DNA of 25,736 nt from CAYLLT01 sp964591605 (GCA_964591605.1 CAZQEN010000067.1:1-25736), one strand, 5' to 3'; shown: positions 6,727 to 12,808, counted from the first letter of the stretch. Notes: a model not told the origin generated them from the sequence alone. Translations and numbers: made by a program.

Positions 6727-7210
6727 CACAGATGCACACAGATGCTGCTGGTGTGAGAATCCTCTCTCGCCCCCACCTCAGCGGGAATCCTTTCCCGCGG
6801 GATGAGAATCCCGCTGGAAGAGGTGCGAGGTGGAAATCTTGTGCCAGCATATCCAGCGGGCCGGCATGGCGGTTCGATACGTGGATCGCAGCCGTTTGTG
6901 TCGCCCCGTTGGGGCTCGGGAGGTTGGATCGTCCTGATACCCAGGGCGGCGCTCGCGGTGCTCGCTCTGCCCTGGGCTGGCTTGTGACTGGGCCTTCGGC
7001 CCGCGAGCTTAGCTCCGAGGCGGACCTCTCGCATGAGGGCCAAAGGTCCGTCCGCAAGCCAGCCCAGGCCATCGGCCTGGGTTCTGGGGCCATCACATGC
7101 CCTCAGCCCCAACGGGGCGAGACATCACCTATAGATCAAGGAGCGCGTAAGCCCCTGGAAGGCATTGTGACGAACGGAGCCCCGGAGGGGCGACAGAATG
7201 TCCGGTGAAT
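6716..7210. repeat. Long nested intergenic repeat complex
   Basis: This 500-base gap holds no gene I can support. It opens with CACAGATG repeats (about 6719-6746), then an imperfect palindrome of AGCGGGAATCC / GAATCCCGCT units (about 6778-6830). The main body is nested: 16-bp arms TCGCCCCGTTGGGGCT (6901-6916) and its exact complement (7105-7120) enclose 14-bp arms CCTGGGCTGGCTTG (6971-6984) and complement (7055-7068), which enclose the hairpin GGGCCTTCGGCCC (6990-7002). It ends with GAGCCCCGGAGGGGCGACA near 7177-7195. I associate such CCAGGGC / GCCCCGTTGGGG elements with planctomycete genomes, from memory. Confidence 0.75.
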
Positions 7211-7226
7211 CGCTGGAAGACGCGAA

Positions 7227-7835
7227 TTGAGTCGATCCGTTGTGACAGCCCTGATGCTCGACGATCTGCGCCGCGAAGGCCGTGAAATCCGCCTCGCGAA
7301 GGACGCGCTGATCACGCCGGCCGCCCGCGACTGGCTCAAGGCCTGCAAGATGCCGGTCACGTGGGAGGACGGCGCGAAAGCCGGCCCGCGCAGCCTGGCC
7401 GTCGTGATGGATGCGTCGCTTGCCGAGCTGCGGGCCGTGCGCAGCATGCTCGACCGTGATGGCGGCCTCGTCGAAGTGATTGAGCCGGCCGGCGGCCGCA
7501 GCGGGATTGCCGCCGCGACGCGGCGGCTCTGCGGAAAAGTCTTTCGCCGAGAGGTCGCCAAAGGCGTCGTGTTCGCGCAGGACGGCTGCGTGCCCGTGTG
7601 CGTCGCGAACAAACACAACGGCGTCCGCGCCGCGCTGGGCACGTCGATCCCGGCCGTCGAGGAGGCCTGCCGCCAGCTCGGCGTGAACGTGCTGGTGATC
7701 GAGTACACCGGCCAGTCGACGTTCCAGGTGCGGCAGATGATCGACCGGCTGCTCAAGGGTGCGACCGCCCCGCAGCCGGAGCTGTCGGCGAGCATCGAGG
7801 CCATCGAAGCAGGAGGCGGCCGTGCGGATTGGTGA
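7227..7835 (+). CDS. BMC-associated RpiB/LacA-like protein of unknown activity
   Basis: A 202-residue protein. The C-terminal half (about residues 110-180) resembles the sugar-phosphate isomerase family RpiB/LacA: GVVFAQDGCVPVCVANKHNGVRAAL followed by a PAVEEACRQLGVNVLVIEY helix-strand. In real RpiB the matching stretch contains CGSG with the catalytic cysteine; here it reads AQDG and a cysteine follows one place later, so isomerase activity is doubtful. The N-terminal part (residues 8-45, with LAKDALITPAARDWLKACKM) is reminiscent of the start of cobalamin adenosyltransferase-like BMC proteins, but I cannot assign it. A TTG start is chosen with GGAAGA 6 nt upstream; GTG at 7242 is possible. 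It overlaps the next gene by 14 nt, implying coupled translation. RpiB-like proteins are known companions of PVM-type BMCs. Confidence 0.8.
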   Translation: MSRSVVTALMLDDLRREGREIRLAKDALITPAARDWLKACKMPVTWEDGAKAGPRSLAVVMDASLAELRAVRSMLDRDGGLVEVIEPAGGRSGIAAATRRLCGKVFRREVAKGVVFAQDGCVPVCVANKHNGVRAALGTSIPAVEEACRQLGVNVLVIEYTGQSTFQVRQMIDRLLKGATAPQPELSASIEAIEAGGGRADW

Positions 7836-8148
7836 GGTCATCGGCAAGCTGACGCTCAGCAAGTGCGACCCGAAGATGATCGGCGGGCGCTTCCTGATCA
7901 TTCAGCCGCACAATCCGCGATCGCTGCGCGAGTCGATCCTGCACCAGATTGACCGGCAGGATGCCGGTCCCACATTGGGTGGCGGCGAAGTCGAAGTGGT
8001 GTACGACGGCGTCGGCGCCAGAGCCGGGGATCGCGTCGGCTTCAGCGAAGGCCGCGAAGCCGCGATGCCCTTCCACCCGGACAAGGTGGCCGTGGATGCG
8101 TACCTGGCGTGCATTCTCGACACCGTGACATACGAAGATGAGACGTGA
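7822..8148 (+). CDS. BMC-P pentameric shell (vertex) protein, EutN/CcmL type (third)
   Basis: A 108-residue EutN/CcmL-family protein: VRIGEVIGKLTLSKCDPKMIGGRFLIIQP at the start, VEVVYDGVGARAGDRVGFSEG in the middle, and AVDAYLACILDTV at the end. The GTG start at 7822 has a perfect AGGAGG 5 nt upstream and lies inside the previous gene. The loop after LIIQP is longer than in the other two BMC-P proteins: residues 44-53 (DRQDAGPTLG) are encoded by a palindromic repeat unit that also occurs between genes. The C-terminal codons and stop (GAGACGTGA) lie in another repeat family. The three BMC-P paralogues differ a good deal, so each may have its own position or partner. Confidence 0.92.
   Translation: MRIGEVIGKLTLSKCDPKMIGGRFLIIQPHNPRSLRESILHQIDRQDAGPTLGGGEVEVVYDGVGARAGDRVGFSEGREAAMPFHPDKVAVDAYLACILDTVTYEDET
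7951..7978 (+). repeat. Palindromic repeat unit inside a BMC-P gene
   Basis: GACCGGC-AGGAT-GCCGGTC (7951-7969) followed by CCACATTGG closely matches the intergenic unit CACGGGC-AGGAT-GCCCGTG (1840-1858) and the CCACACATTGG at 1916-1926. It is read in frame as part of the third BMC-P protein, in a surface-loop region. Confidence 0.7.
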
Positions 8149-8201
8149 GACGTGAGATGTGAGAAGTGAACAACGGACAACGGACCACTGACCACTGACA
8201 A
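8137..8201. repeat. Mosaic of two unpaired repeat arms before the aldolase gene
   Basis: The left part (8137-8167) is made of GAGACGTGAGACGTGAGATG words, and the right part (8170-8201) of CAACGGACAACGGACC and ACTGACCACTGAC words. Neither part pairs with the other, unlike the symmetrical elements elsewhere. The right part matches the arm at 3978-4005. No ribosome binding site is visible between this element and the aldolase ATG at 8207. Confidence 0.65.
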
Positions 8202-8206
8202 ATACC

Positions 8207-9085
8207 ATGATCAACGAATTCAAAATCAAACAGGAAATGTGCGAAGTCGGCCGCAAGCTCTACGCCAAAGGCTTCGCGGCGGCGAATGACGGCAACATCT
8301 CGTATCGCATCGCCGAAAACGAGGTGCTCTGCACACCCACGCTGGTCTGCAAGGGGTTTCTCAAGCCGGATCACATCTGCAAGGTTGATCTGACCGGCAA
8401 GCAGCTCGCGGGTACGCACAAGCGCACGAGCGAGGTGCTGCTGCATCTCGAGATCTACAAGATGGACCCGACGGTCAAGAGCGTCGTGCATTGCCATCCG
8501 CCGCACGCGACCGCCTTCGCCGTGGCCGGCGAGCCGATCCCAACCTGCATCCTGCCCGAGGTCGAGGTTTTTCTCGGCCCGATCCCGCTGACCGTGTACG
8601 AAACGCCCGGCGGCCAGGCGTTCGCCGAGACCATCAAGCCGCACGTCAAGAACTCGCGCGTGGCCGTGCTCAAAAACCACGGAACGGTTTCGTGGGGCGA
8701 AAGCGTTGACCGCGCGTTCTGGTGGACCGAGATCCTCGACTCGTACTGCCGGATTCTCATGCTCGCCAAGCAGATCGGCCGCGTCGACCGGCTGAGCGTC
8801 GAGAAGGTCGGCGAGCTGCTCGACCTGAAAGAGAAGTTCGGCATGGGCGTCGATCCGCGGCGGCTCGAGAACGCGGACATGTGCGTCAACACCGAGTTCG
8901 GCCGCGGCTTCGGCGCGGGCCACGCGTGCAGTTGCGGCGGCAACGGCAAACCGGCGTCAGCGGGTGCGTTCGCCTCGGGCATGGCCGCCACCGCGCCGGC
9001 CGGGCCGGCGGCGCCGCAGCCGTCGGAGGACGAAATCGAGCGCGTCGTCCAGGAGATCACCGACCGCATCATGGCGGCGCTGTGA
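8207..9085 (+). CDS. Class II aldolase, fuculose-1-phosphate type, with C-terminal encapsulation peptide
   Basis: A 292-residue class II aldolase/adducin-family protein. The catalytic glutamate and three zinc histidines are Glu76, His95, His97 and His158 (SEVLLH, HCHPPHA, KNHG), with exactly the spacing of E. coli FucA (Glu73, His92, His94, His155). It should therefore cleave L-fuculose-1-P, and probably L-rhamnulose-1-P, to DHAP and L-lactaldehyde. About 70 residues follow the catalytic domain: a Gly/Ala/Pro linker containing an odd ACSCGGNG motif, then an amphipathic helix (EIERVVQEITDRIM) ending the protein. This is a C-terminal encapsulation peptide matching those of PduL and PduP. The ATG has no clear ribosome binding site, because the repeat lies where it would be expected. 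This is the entry enzyme of the compartment. Confidence 0.93.
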   Translation: MINEFKIKQEMCEVGRKLYAKGFAAANDGNISYRIAENEVLCTPTLVCKGFLKPDHICKVDLTGKQLAGTHKRTSEVLLHLEIYKMDPTVKSVVHCHPPHATAFAVAGEPIPTCILPEVEVFLGPIPLTVYETPGGQAFAETIKPHVKNSRVAVLKNHGTVSWGESVDRAFWWTEILDSYCRILMLAKQIGRVDRLSVEKVGELLDLKEKFGMGVDPRRLENADMCVNTEFGRGFGAGHACSCGGNGKPASAGAFASGMAATAPAGPAAPQPSEDEIERVVQEITDRIMAAL

Positions 9086-9107
9086 TTGAGAGTGACCGAG
9101 GCGAAGC

Positions 9108-9260
9108 CTTTGGAGTGCGGTGGCCCTGACACCGCTTTGGCTTGACGCGGAGCGTCTTTGGCGGCGGTAGGGCACGCACTCAGCAGAGGGTGACAGGATT
9201 GAGTACGCGAGATGGCCTCGCTGAAAGCCAAAGCGGCGTCGCAGCCGCCGCACTCCAAAG
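9108..9260. repeat. Intergenic inverted repeat, TTTGGAGTGCGG family (copy 2)
   Basis: The 36-bp arms (9108-9143 and 9225-9260) pair at 31 of 36 positions; each has CTTTGGAGTGCGG outside and CCGCTTTGGCTT inside. The 81-nt loop is longer than in copy 1 and contains no recognisable gene. The arms are nearly identical to those at 6320-6401, so the two are related elements at two gaps of one operon. Confidence 0.85.
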
Positions 9261-9304
9261 GGGCTGCTCTATGAGCAGAGCTTTCTGACAAAGTGAGAGC
9301 ACGT

Positions 9305-9862
9305 ATGCAACGGCTTTCGATGTCCTTGAGCATGGTCATGACGGCCCTGCTGTCGGCCGGCTGTTCGCAGACGCGCCATGACTGGGCCATCACGGACGCG
9401 AGTGTCGCGCTTCCGCCGATGAACCTCGCATCGCATCCGCTCGACCGCGCCGGCGCGCCGCCCGAACCGCTGGCCCTCGGCAGCGGCGGCGGCCAGCTCG
9501 TGCTCATCCATTGCCTGACCAGCGCCGACGCCTACTACGAATATCGACGCTGGGGCCGCTCGTTCGTGATCGTCCTCGACGCCGCCGCGAAGGGCCGCAT
9601 CGAGATCACGCCCGACAACGGCCGCTTCATCGAACACGCCGACTGGGCCCCCGCCCGCGCGCCGTACCAGGGCCTGGAGGGCGGCGTCACGATTATTTCG
9701 ACGTCATCGAGCGCCGTCGTCGCCGACTGTGCCGTGCGCAACATCATCCGCCGCACCGGCGACCCGGTGTATTCGCTGCGCGGACTCTGCACATTCCGTG
9801 TTTCGGGCGTTGACACAGCCGAACTGGAGCGATGCGGTGTCCTGGCGGGAACGGCGCGATGA
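9305..9862 (+). CDS. Small predicted lipoprotein of unknown function
   Basis: A 185-residue protein with a short N-terminal signal (MQRLSMSLSMVMTALLSAGC) whose LSAGC end is a lipobox, so the mature protein would start at the lipid-modified Cys20. The rest is a probable soluble domain with several strands (GQLVLIHCLTS, SFVIVLDAAAKGRIEI, GGVTIISTSSSAVVADC) that I do not recognise. The ATG at 9305 is preferred over the GTG at 9293 because GAGAG precedes it at suitable spacing. A lipoprotein is exported, so it is not expected to be a BMC part, although it lies between the aldolase and the dehydrogenase. It may be an insertion into the locus or an envelope protein for sugar uptake. Confidence 0.7.
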   Translation: MQRLSMSLSMVMTALLSAGCSQTRHDWAITDASVALPPMNLASHPLDRAGAPPEPLALGSGGGQLVLIHCLTSADAYYEYRRWGRSFVIVLDAAAKGRIEITPDNGRFIEHADWAPARAPYQGLEGGVTIISTSSSAVVADCAVRNIIRRTGDPVYSLRGLCTFRVSGVDTAELERCGVLAGTAR

Positions 9863-10210
9863 TCTGAGAGGGAAGATGGAGCAAAAGGAGTCTCGGTAGC
9901 AGAGAACATGCAATGTGGGCGGTGGGGTTGGGTCGCTGGCGCTGGTGCCGGGTTCGCCACGAACGTCTGGATCTGCGGGCGCTAGGCCCGGCATTTATGC
10001 CGGGTTAACGGGCGTCAAAAGTCGCCCGATCCCGGTTCACCGGGGTTCTCGCGACGCTTCAGCACCGCGTCGGGTGCTCAAGCGGGATGAAAAGCCTGCT
10101 TGAAGCGGGCTCAGGTCATAACAACGGCGTGAAACCCGGCCTGAAGGCCGGGCCTAGCGCAAAGAACCGGCCGGGTCTGGCACCGCACGGACACAGGGAA
10201 CGCAAGAGCA
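9863..10210. repeat. Gap with nested hairpins, AGGCCCGGC family
   Basis: No gene is supported in this gap. Perfect 14-bp arms GCGCTAGGCCCGGC (9979-9992) and complement (10147-10160) enclose about 150 bp. Each arm overlaps its own hairpin: CCCGGC-ATTTAT-GCCGGG (9987-10004) and CCCGGC-CTGAAG-GCCGGG (10135-10152). Smaller hairpins lie inside, for example CCCGGTTCACCGGG (10031-10044). An AGGGAA 10 nt before the next ATG may serve as its ribosome binding site. Confidence 0.75.
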
Positions 10211-11134
10211 ATGAAGATCTCAATAATCGGCGGCGGCGGACGGGTGGGCGCGTGTGCGGCCGGGGCGCTGCAGTGCGGCGGCGTCGTGGACGAGATCGCG
10301 CTGCTCGACGCCAACGCGCAGGCGGCCGAGGGCGAGGCGCTCGATCTGCTGCATGGCGCGGCGCTGGTGGCGGACCAGCGCATCTACGCGGCCGACTACC
10401 CGCAGATCGCCGATTCCGACATCGTCGTCATCACCGCCGGCCTGCGCCGCAAGCCTGACGAGAGCCGCCTCGACCTGATCAACCGCAACGTCAAGCTGTT
10501 CCTCGACATCCTGGGCCAGCTCAAGACGCACAAACTCCGCGATGACGCGATCATCCTGGTGGTCTCGAACCCGGTGGACATCCTGACGCGCCTGGCCGTC
10601 GAGCGTACCGGCCGCTGCCCCGACCGCGTCATCGGCCTGGGCACGCTGCTGGATACCGCCCGCTTCTGCTCGCTCATCGCCGCCGAGCTCAAGGTGCCCC
10701 CCACGCAGATCAAGGCCATGATCCTCGGCGAGCACGGCGACACGATGGTGCCGATCTGGTCGTCCGCGACGGTGGGGGGCCTGCCGCTGGACAAATGGCG
10801 CGGCATGAACCCCGGCAAACAGAATGAACTGTTCAAGCGCACGCAGGGCAGCGGCGCGGAGGTGATCTCGAAAAAAGGCGGCGCCGGCTGGGCCGTCGGC
10901 CTGAGCATCCGCGAGGTGATCCACAGCATCGCGCTCAACCAGCGCCGCGTGCTCCCGATCAGCTCCGCCCAGAAGGGCGCCTACGGCATTCAGCGCACGT
11001 GCCTGTCGGTGCCGACGATCCTGGGCCGCAGCGGCGTCGTCACGCGGGTCGAGGTGGAACTGTGGCCCAAGGAAATGACCGCGATCCGCTCGTCGGCCGC
11101 TGCACTGGATGACACGTATCGCAGAATTGCGTGA
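10211..11134 (+). CDS. LDH/MDH-family 2-hydroxyacid dehydrogenase
   Basis: A 307-residue NAD-dependent lactate/malate dehydrogenase. It has the Rossmann motif IIGGGGRVG (residues 5-13), the cofactor-binding Asp in LLDAN, SNPVDILT, and the catalytic His175 in GEHGDTMVP. In the substrate loop AGLRRKPDESR, Arg80 occupies the place of residue 102, where lactate dehydrogenases have Gln and malate dehydrogenases have Arg. The sequence therefore looks malate-type, although the homologous gene in PVM-type loci is usually described as a lactate dehydrogenase that recycles NADH made by PduP. No N- or C-terminal encapsulation peptide is visible. Possible substrates are lactate/pyruvate, malate/oxaloacetate or a pathway-specific oxoacid or aldehyde. 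Confidence 0.88.
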   Translation: MKISIIGGGGRVGACAAGALQCGGVVDEIALLDANAQAAEGEALDLLHGAALVADQRIYAADYPQIADSDIVVITAGLRRKPDESRLDLINRNVKLFLDILGQLKTHKLRDDAIILVVSNPVDILTRLAVERTGRCPDRVIGLGTLLDTARFCSLIAAELKVPPTQIKAMILGEHGDTMVPIWSSATVGGLPLDKWRGMNPGKQNELFKRTQGSGAEVISKKGGAGWAVGLSIREVIHSIALNQRRVLPISSAQKGAYGIQRTCLSVPTILGRSGVVTRVEVELWPKEMTAIRSSAAALDDTYRRIA

Positions 11135-11144
11135 AAACGAGATA

Positions 11145-11239
11145 ACCACGAAGACACGAAGGCACGAAGAGGACAAGTTGATGCGGGTTCTGTGAAGACG
11201 GATCACCTTCTTTTTTTCATGTTTTCGTGCCTTCGTGGT
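11145..11239. repeat. Intergenic inverted repeat, CCACGAAGACACGAAG family
   Basis: The 22-bp outer arms (11145-11166 and 11218-11239) pair at 18 of 22 positions. The left arm is a tandem of ACGAAG-type words (CACGAAGACACGAAGGCACG), and the right arm has CGTGCCTTCGTGGT. It starts 11 nt after the dehydrogenase stop codon and ends 6 nt before the GGAAG ribosome binding site of the next gene. From memory, closely similar CACGAAG repeats occur in many environmental genomes. Confidence 0.85.
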
Positions 11240-11256
11240 AGAAATGGAAGCAAGAG

Positions 11257-12462
11257 ATGGCTCAGAAGTCACTCGACATCAAACTCGCGAAGATCAAGGC
11301 GGACCCGAACTGCCGCGAATTCATCATCGCGGACGCCAAGGACGCCGACATGGCCTGGGGCATCGCCGCCCCCGGCAAATCGCCGGAGCATTACTCACAG
11401 GAGGGGCGTTTCCGCACGCTCCCGGAGTTCCGCCAGTGCATCCGCGACGTCGTGAACCAGGGCCTCATCGACATCATGCTCATGTCGGCCCACATGAACG
11501 ACATTCTGACCATTCAGGAGCGGCTCTTCGAGAACTCGCACATCACGCCCGCCGCCCGCGCCAACGACACCACCGACATCCACGTCATGCGCGGCGGCAT
11601 CTACCCGATGCAGCCTTCGCAGCCCTTCCGCACGGCCACCATCGAGCAGATCCAGTGCGGCAAGATCGAGTGCGAGCCGGCCGAGCGCACCCTCGGCGCG
11701 AACCTGGGCCTCTACAGCGTCACGTTCAACAACGACACCGCCCTCGACCATCTGACGCTCACGCAATACCGCGAGTTCCGCATCGAGGCCGAGCGAAAAG
11801 GCTTCCGACACTTCCTGGAGGTGTTCGACCCCAACGCCCCGGCCAACCCCATCCCGTCCGAGAAGCTCGGAGGCTTCATCAACGACATGATCGTCCGCTG
11901 CCTGGGCGGCGTGCCCGAATCCGGACGGCCGCTCTTCCTCAAGATGGTCTACCACGGCCCGAAATGGACCGAGGAACTCGTCCGCTACGACCCCCAGCTC
12001 ATCGTCGGCATCCTCGGCGGCGGGGCGGGCACCACCTACGATGCGTTCAAGCTCATTGCCGAGGCGCAGAAGTACGGGGCGAAGGTCGCGCTTTTCGGCC
12101 GCAAGATCAACAACGCCGAGAATCAGCTCGCCTTCATCGAGATGCTCCGCCGCATCGTCGACGGCCAGATCTCGCCCGAAGAGGCGGTGAAGGCCTATCA
12201 CGGCGTCCTCCAGGGCCTGGGCATCGCGCCGCAGCGATCGCTCGAGGACGATATGAAGCTGCTGACGCCCATCATGAGCTACGGCGGCACGACGGCGGTG
12301 CAGGTGCCCGGTTCAGATGGCAATCCATCGGGCAGGCCTGCTGCCGGCGGCAAGCTGCCGTCGGGGCCAGAGCACCCCTCAGGCAACGGCTCGCCCGTGT
12401 TCGATAAAATGTCAAAGGAAGAGCGCCTGAAGTACTTCCGCTCGCGACTCGGGCAATACTGA
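11257..12462 (+). CDS. Unrecognised TIM-barrel-like protein at the end of the BMC locus
   Basis: A 401-residue cytoplasmic protein of no family I can name with confidence. The pattern of strands and glycine-rich turns (LIDIMLMSAHMND, GLYSVTFNNDTALDHLT, RHFLEVFDPN, LIVGILGGGAGTTYDAF, GAKVALFGRKINNAENQ) suggests a beta/alpha barrel of the class I aldolase (DeoC/FbaB/LacD-like) kind. No Schiff-base lysine can be assigned. After about residue 349 comes a Gly/Pro/Ser linker (PGSDGNPSGRPAAGG onward), then a predicted short helix (KMSKEERLKYFRSRL) at the very end. That layout resembles a C-terminal encapsulation peptide, though it is more charged than those of the confirmed cargo. GGAAG lies 6 nt before the ATG. 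Its position directly after the dehydrogenase suggests a role in the same sugar pathway. Confidence 0.8.
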   Translation: MAQKSLDIKLAKIKADPNCREFIIADAKDADMAWGIAAPGKSPEHYSQEGRFRTLPEFRQCIRDVVNQGLIDIMLMSAHMNDILTIQERLFENSHITPAARANDTTDIHVMRGGIYPMQPSQPFRTATIEQIQCGKIECEPAERTLGANLGLYSVTFNNDTALDHLTLTQYREFRIEAERKGFRHFLEVFDPNAPANPIPSEKLGGFINDMIVRCLGGVPESGRPLFLKMVYHGPKWTEELVRYDPQLIVGILGGGAGTTYDAFKLIAEAQKYGAKVALFGRKINNAENQLAFIEMLRRIVDGQISPEEAVKAYHGVLQGLGIAPQRSLEDDMKLLTPIMSYGGTTAVQVPGSDGNPSGRPAAGGKLPSGPEHPSGNGSPVFDKMSKEERLKYFRSRLGQY

Positions 12463-12466
12463 TTCT

Positions 12467-12808
12467 ATGCCAGTCATCACCACCATCGTTCTGCTGGGCA
12501 TCTCCAACATCTTCATGACCATCGCCTGGTACGGGCACCTGAAGCACAAAAGCGCTTCGTTGCCGCTGGTGATTCTGGTGAGCTGGCTGATCGCATCCGT
12601 CGAATACTGCTTTCAGGTGCCCGCAAACCGCATCGGCTCGAACGCGCAGCACAGCGGGGCGCAGCTCAAGACCATTCAGGAGATCATCACCCTGGTGGTG
12701 TTCAGCGTTTTCTCCGTGATGTACCTGCAGGAGCCGTTCCGCTGGAATTACCTGGTCGGCTTTCTCTTCATCGTCCTCGCCGCGTTCTTCATCTTCAAAA
12801 AGTGGTGA
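12467..12808 (+). CDS. DUF486 (DMT-like) small membrane protein
   Basis: A 113-residue protein with four hydrophobic segments: ITTIVLLGISNIFMTIAWYG, LPLVILVSWLIASVEYC, IQEIITLVVFSVFSVMYL and WNYLVGFLFIVLAAFFIF. The conserved CFQVPANRIGS stretch between helices two and three is typical of the DUF486 family, which is related to drug/metabolite transporters and has no settled function. The ATG lies 4 nt after the preceding stop codon, so translation is probably coupled to the TIM-barrel gene, but DUF486 genes are widespread outside BMC loci. Confidence 0.9.
   Translation: MPVITTIVLLGISNIFMTIAWYGHLKHKSASLPLVILVSWLIASVEYCFQVPANRIGSNAQHSGAQLKTIQEIITLVVFSVFSVMYLQEPFRWNYLVGFLFIVLAAFFIFKKW

Noticed and set aside
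6716..7210. Insertion sequence
   Set aside because: Inverted repeats are present, but there is no transposase frame and no target duplication I can point to.
9293..9304. GTG start of the lipoprotein gene
   Set aside because: It lacks an upstream ribosome binding site, while ATG 9305 gives a more typical signal peptide.
994..11239. CRISPR array as the explanation of the short tandem words
   Set aside because: The words are 6-9 bases, imperfect and arranged as opposing arms within single gaps; there are no regular repeats with unique spacers and no cas genes.
11205..11239. Intrinsic terminator at the T-run after the dehydrogenase gene
   Set aside because: The T-run lies inside the inverted repeat, before its right arm, not after a completed stem.
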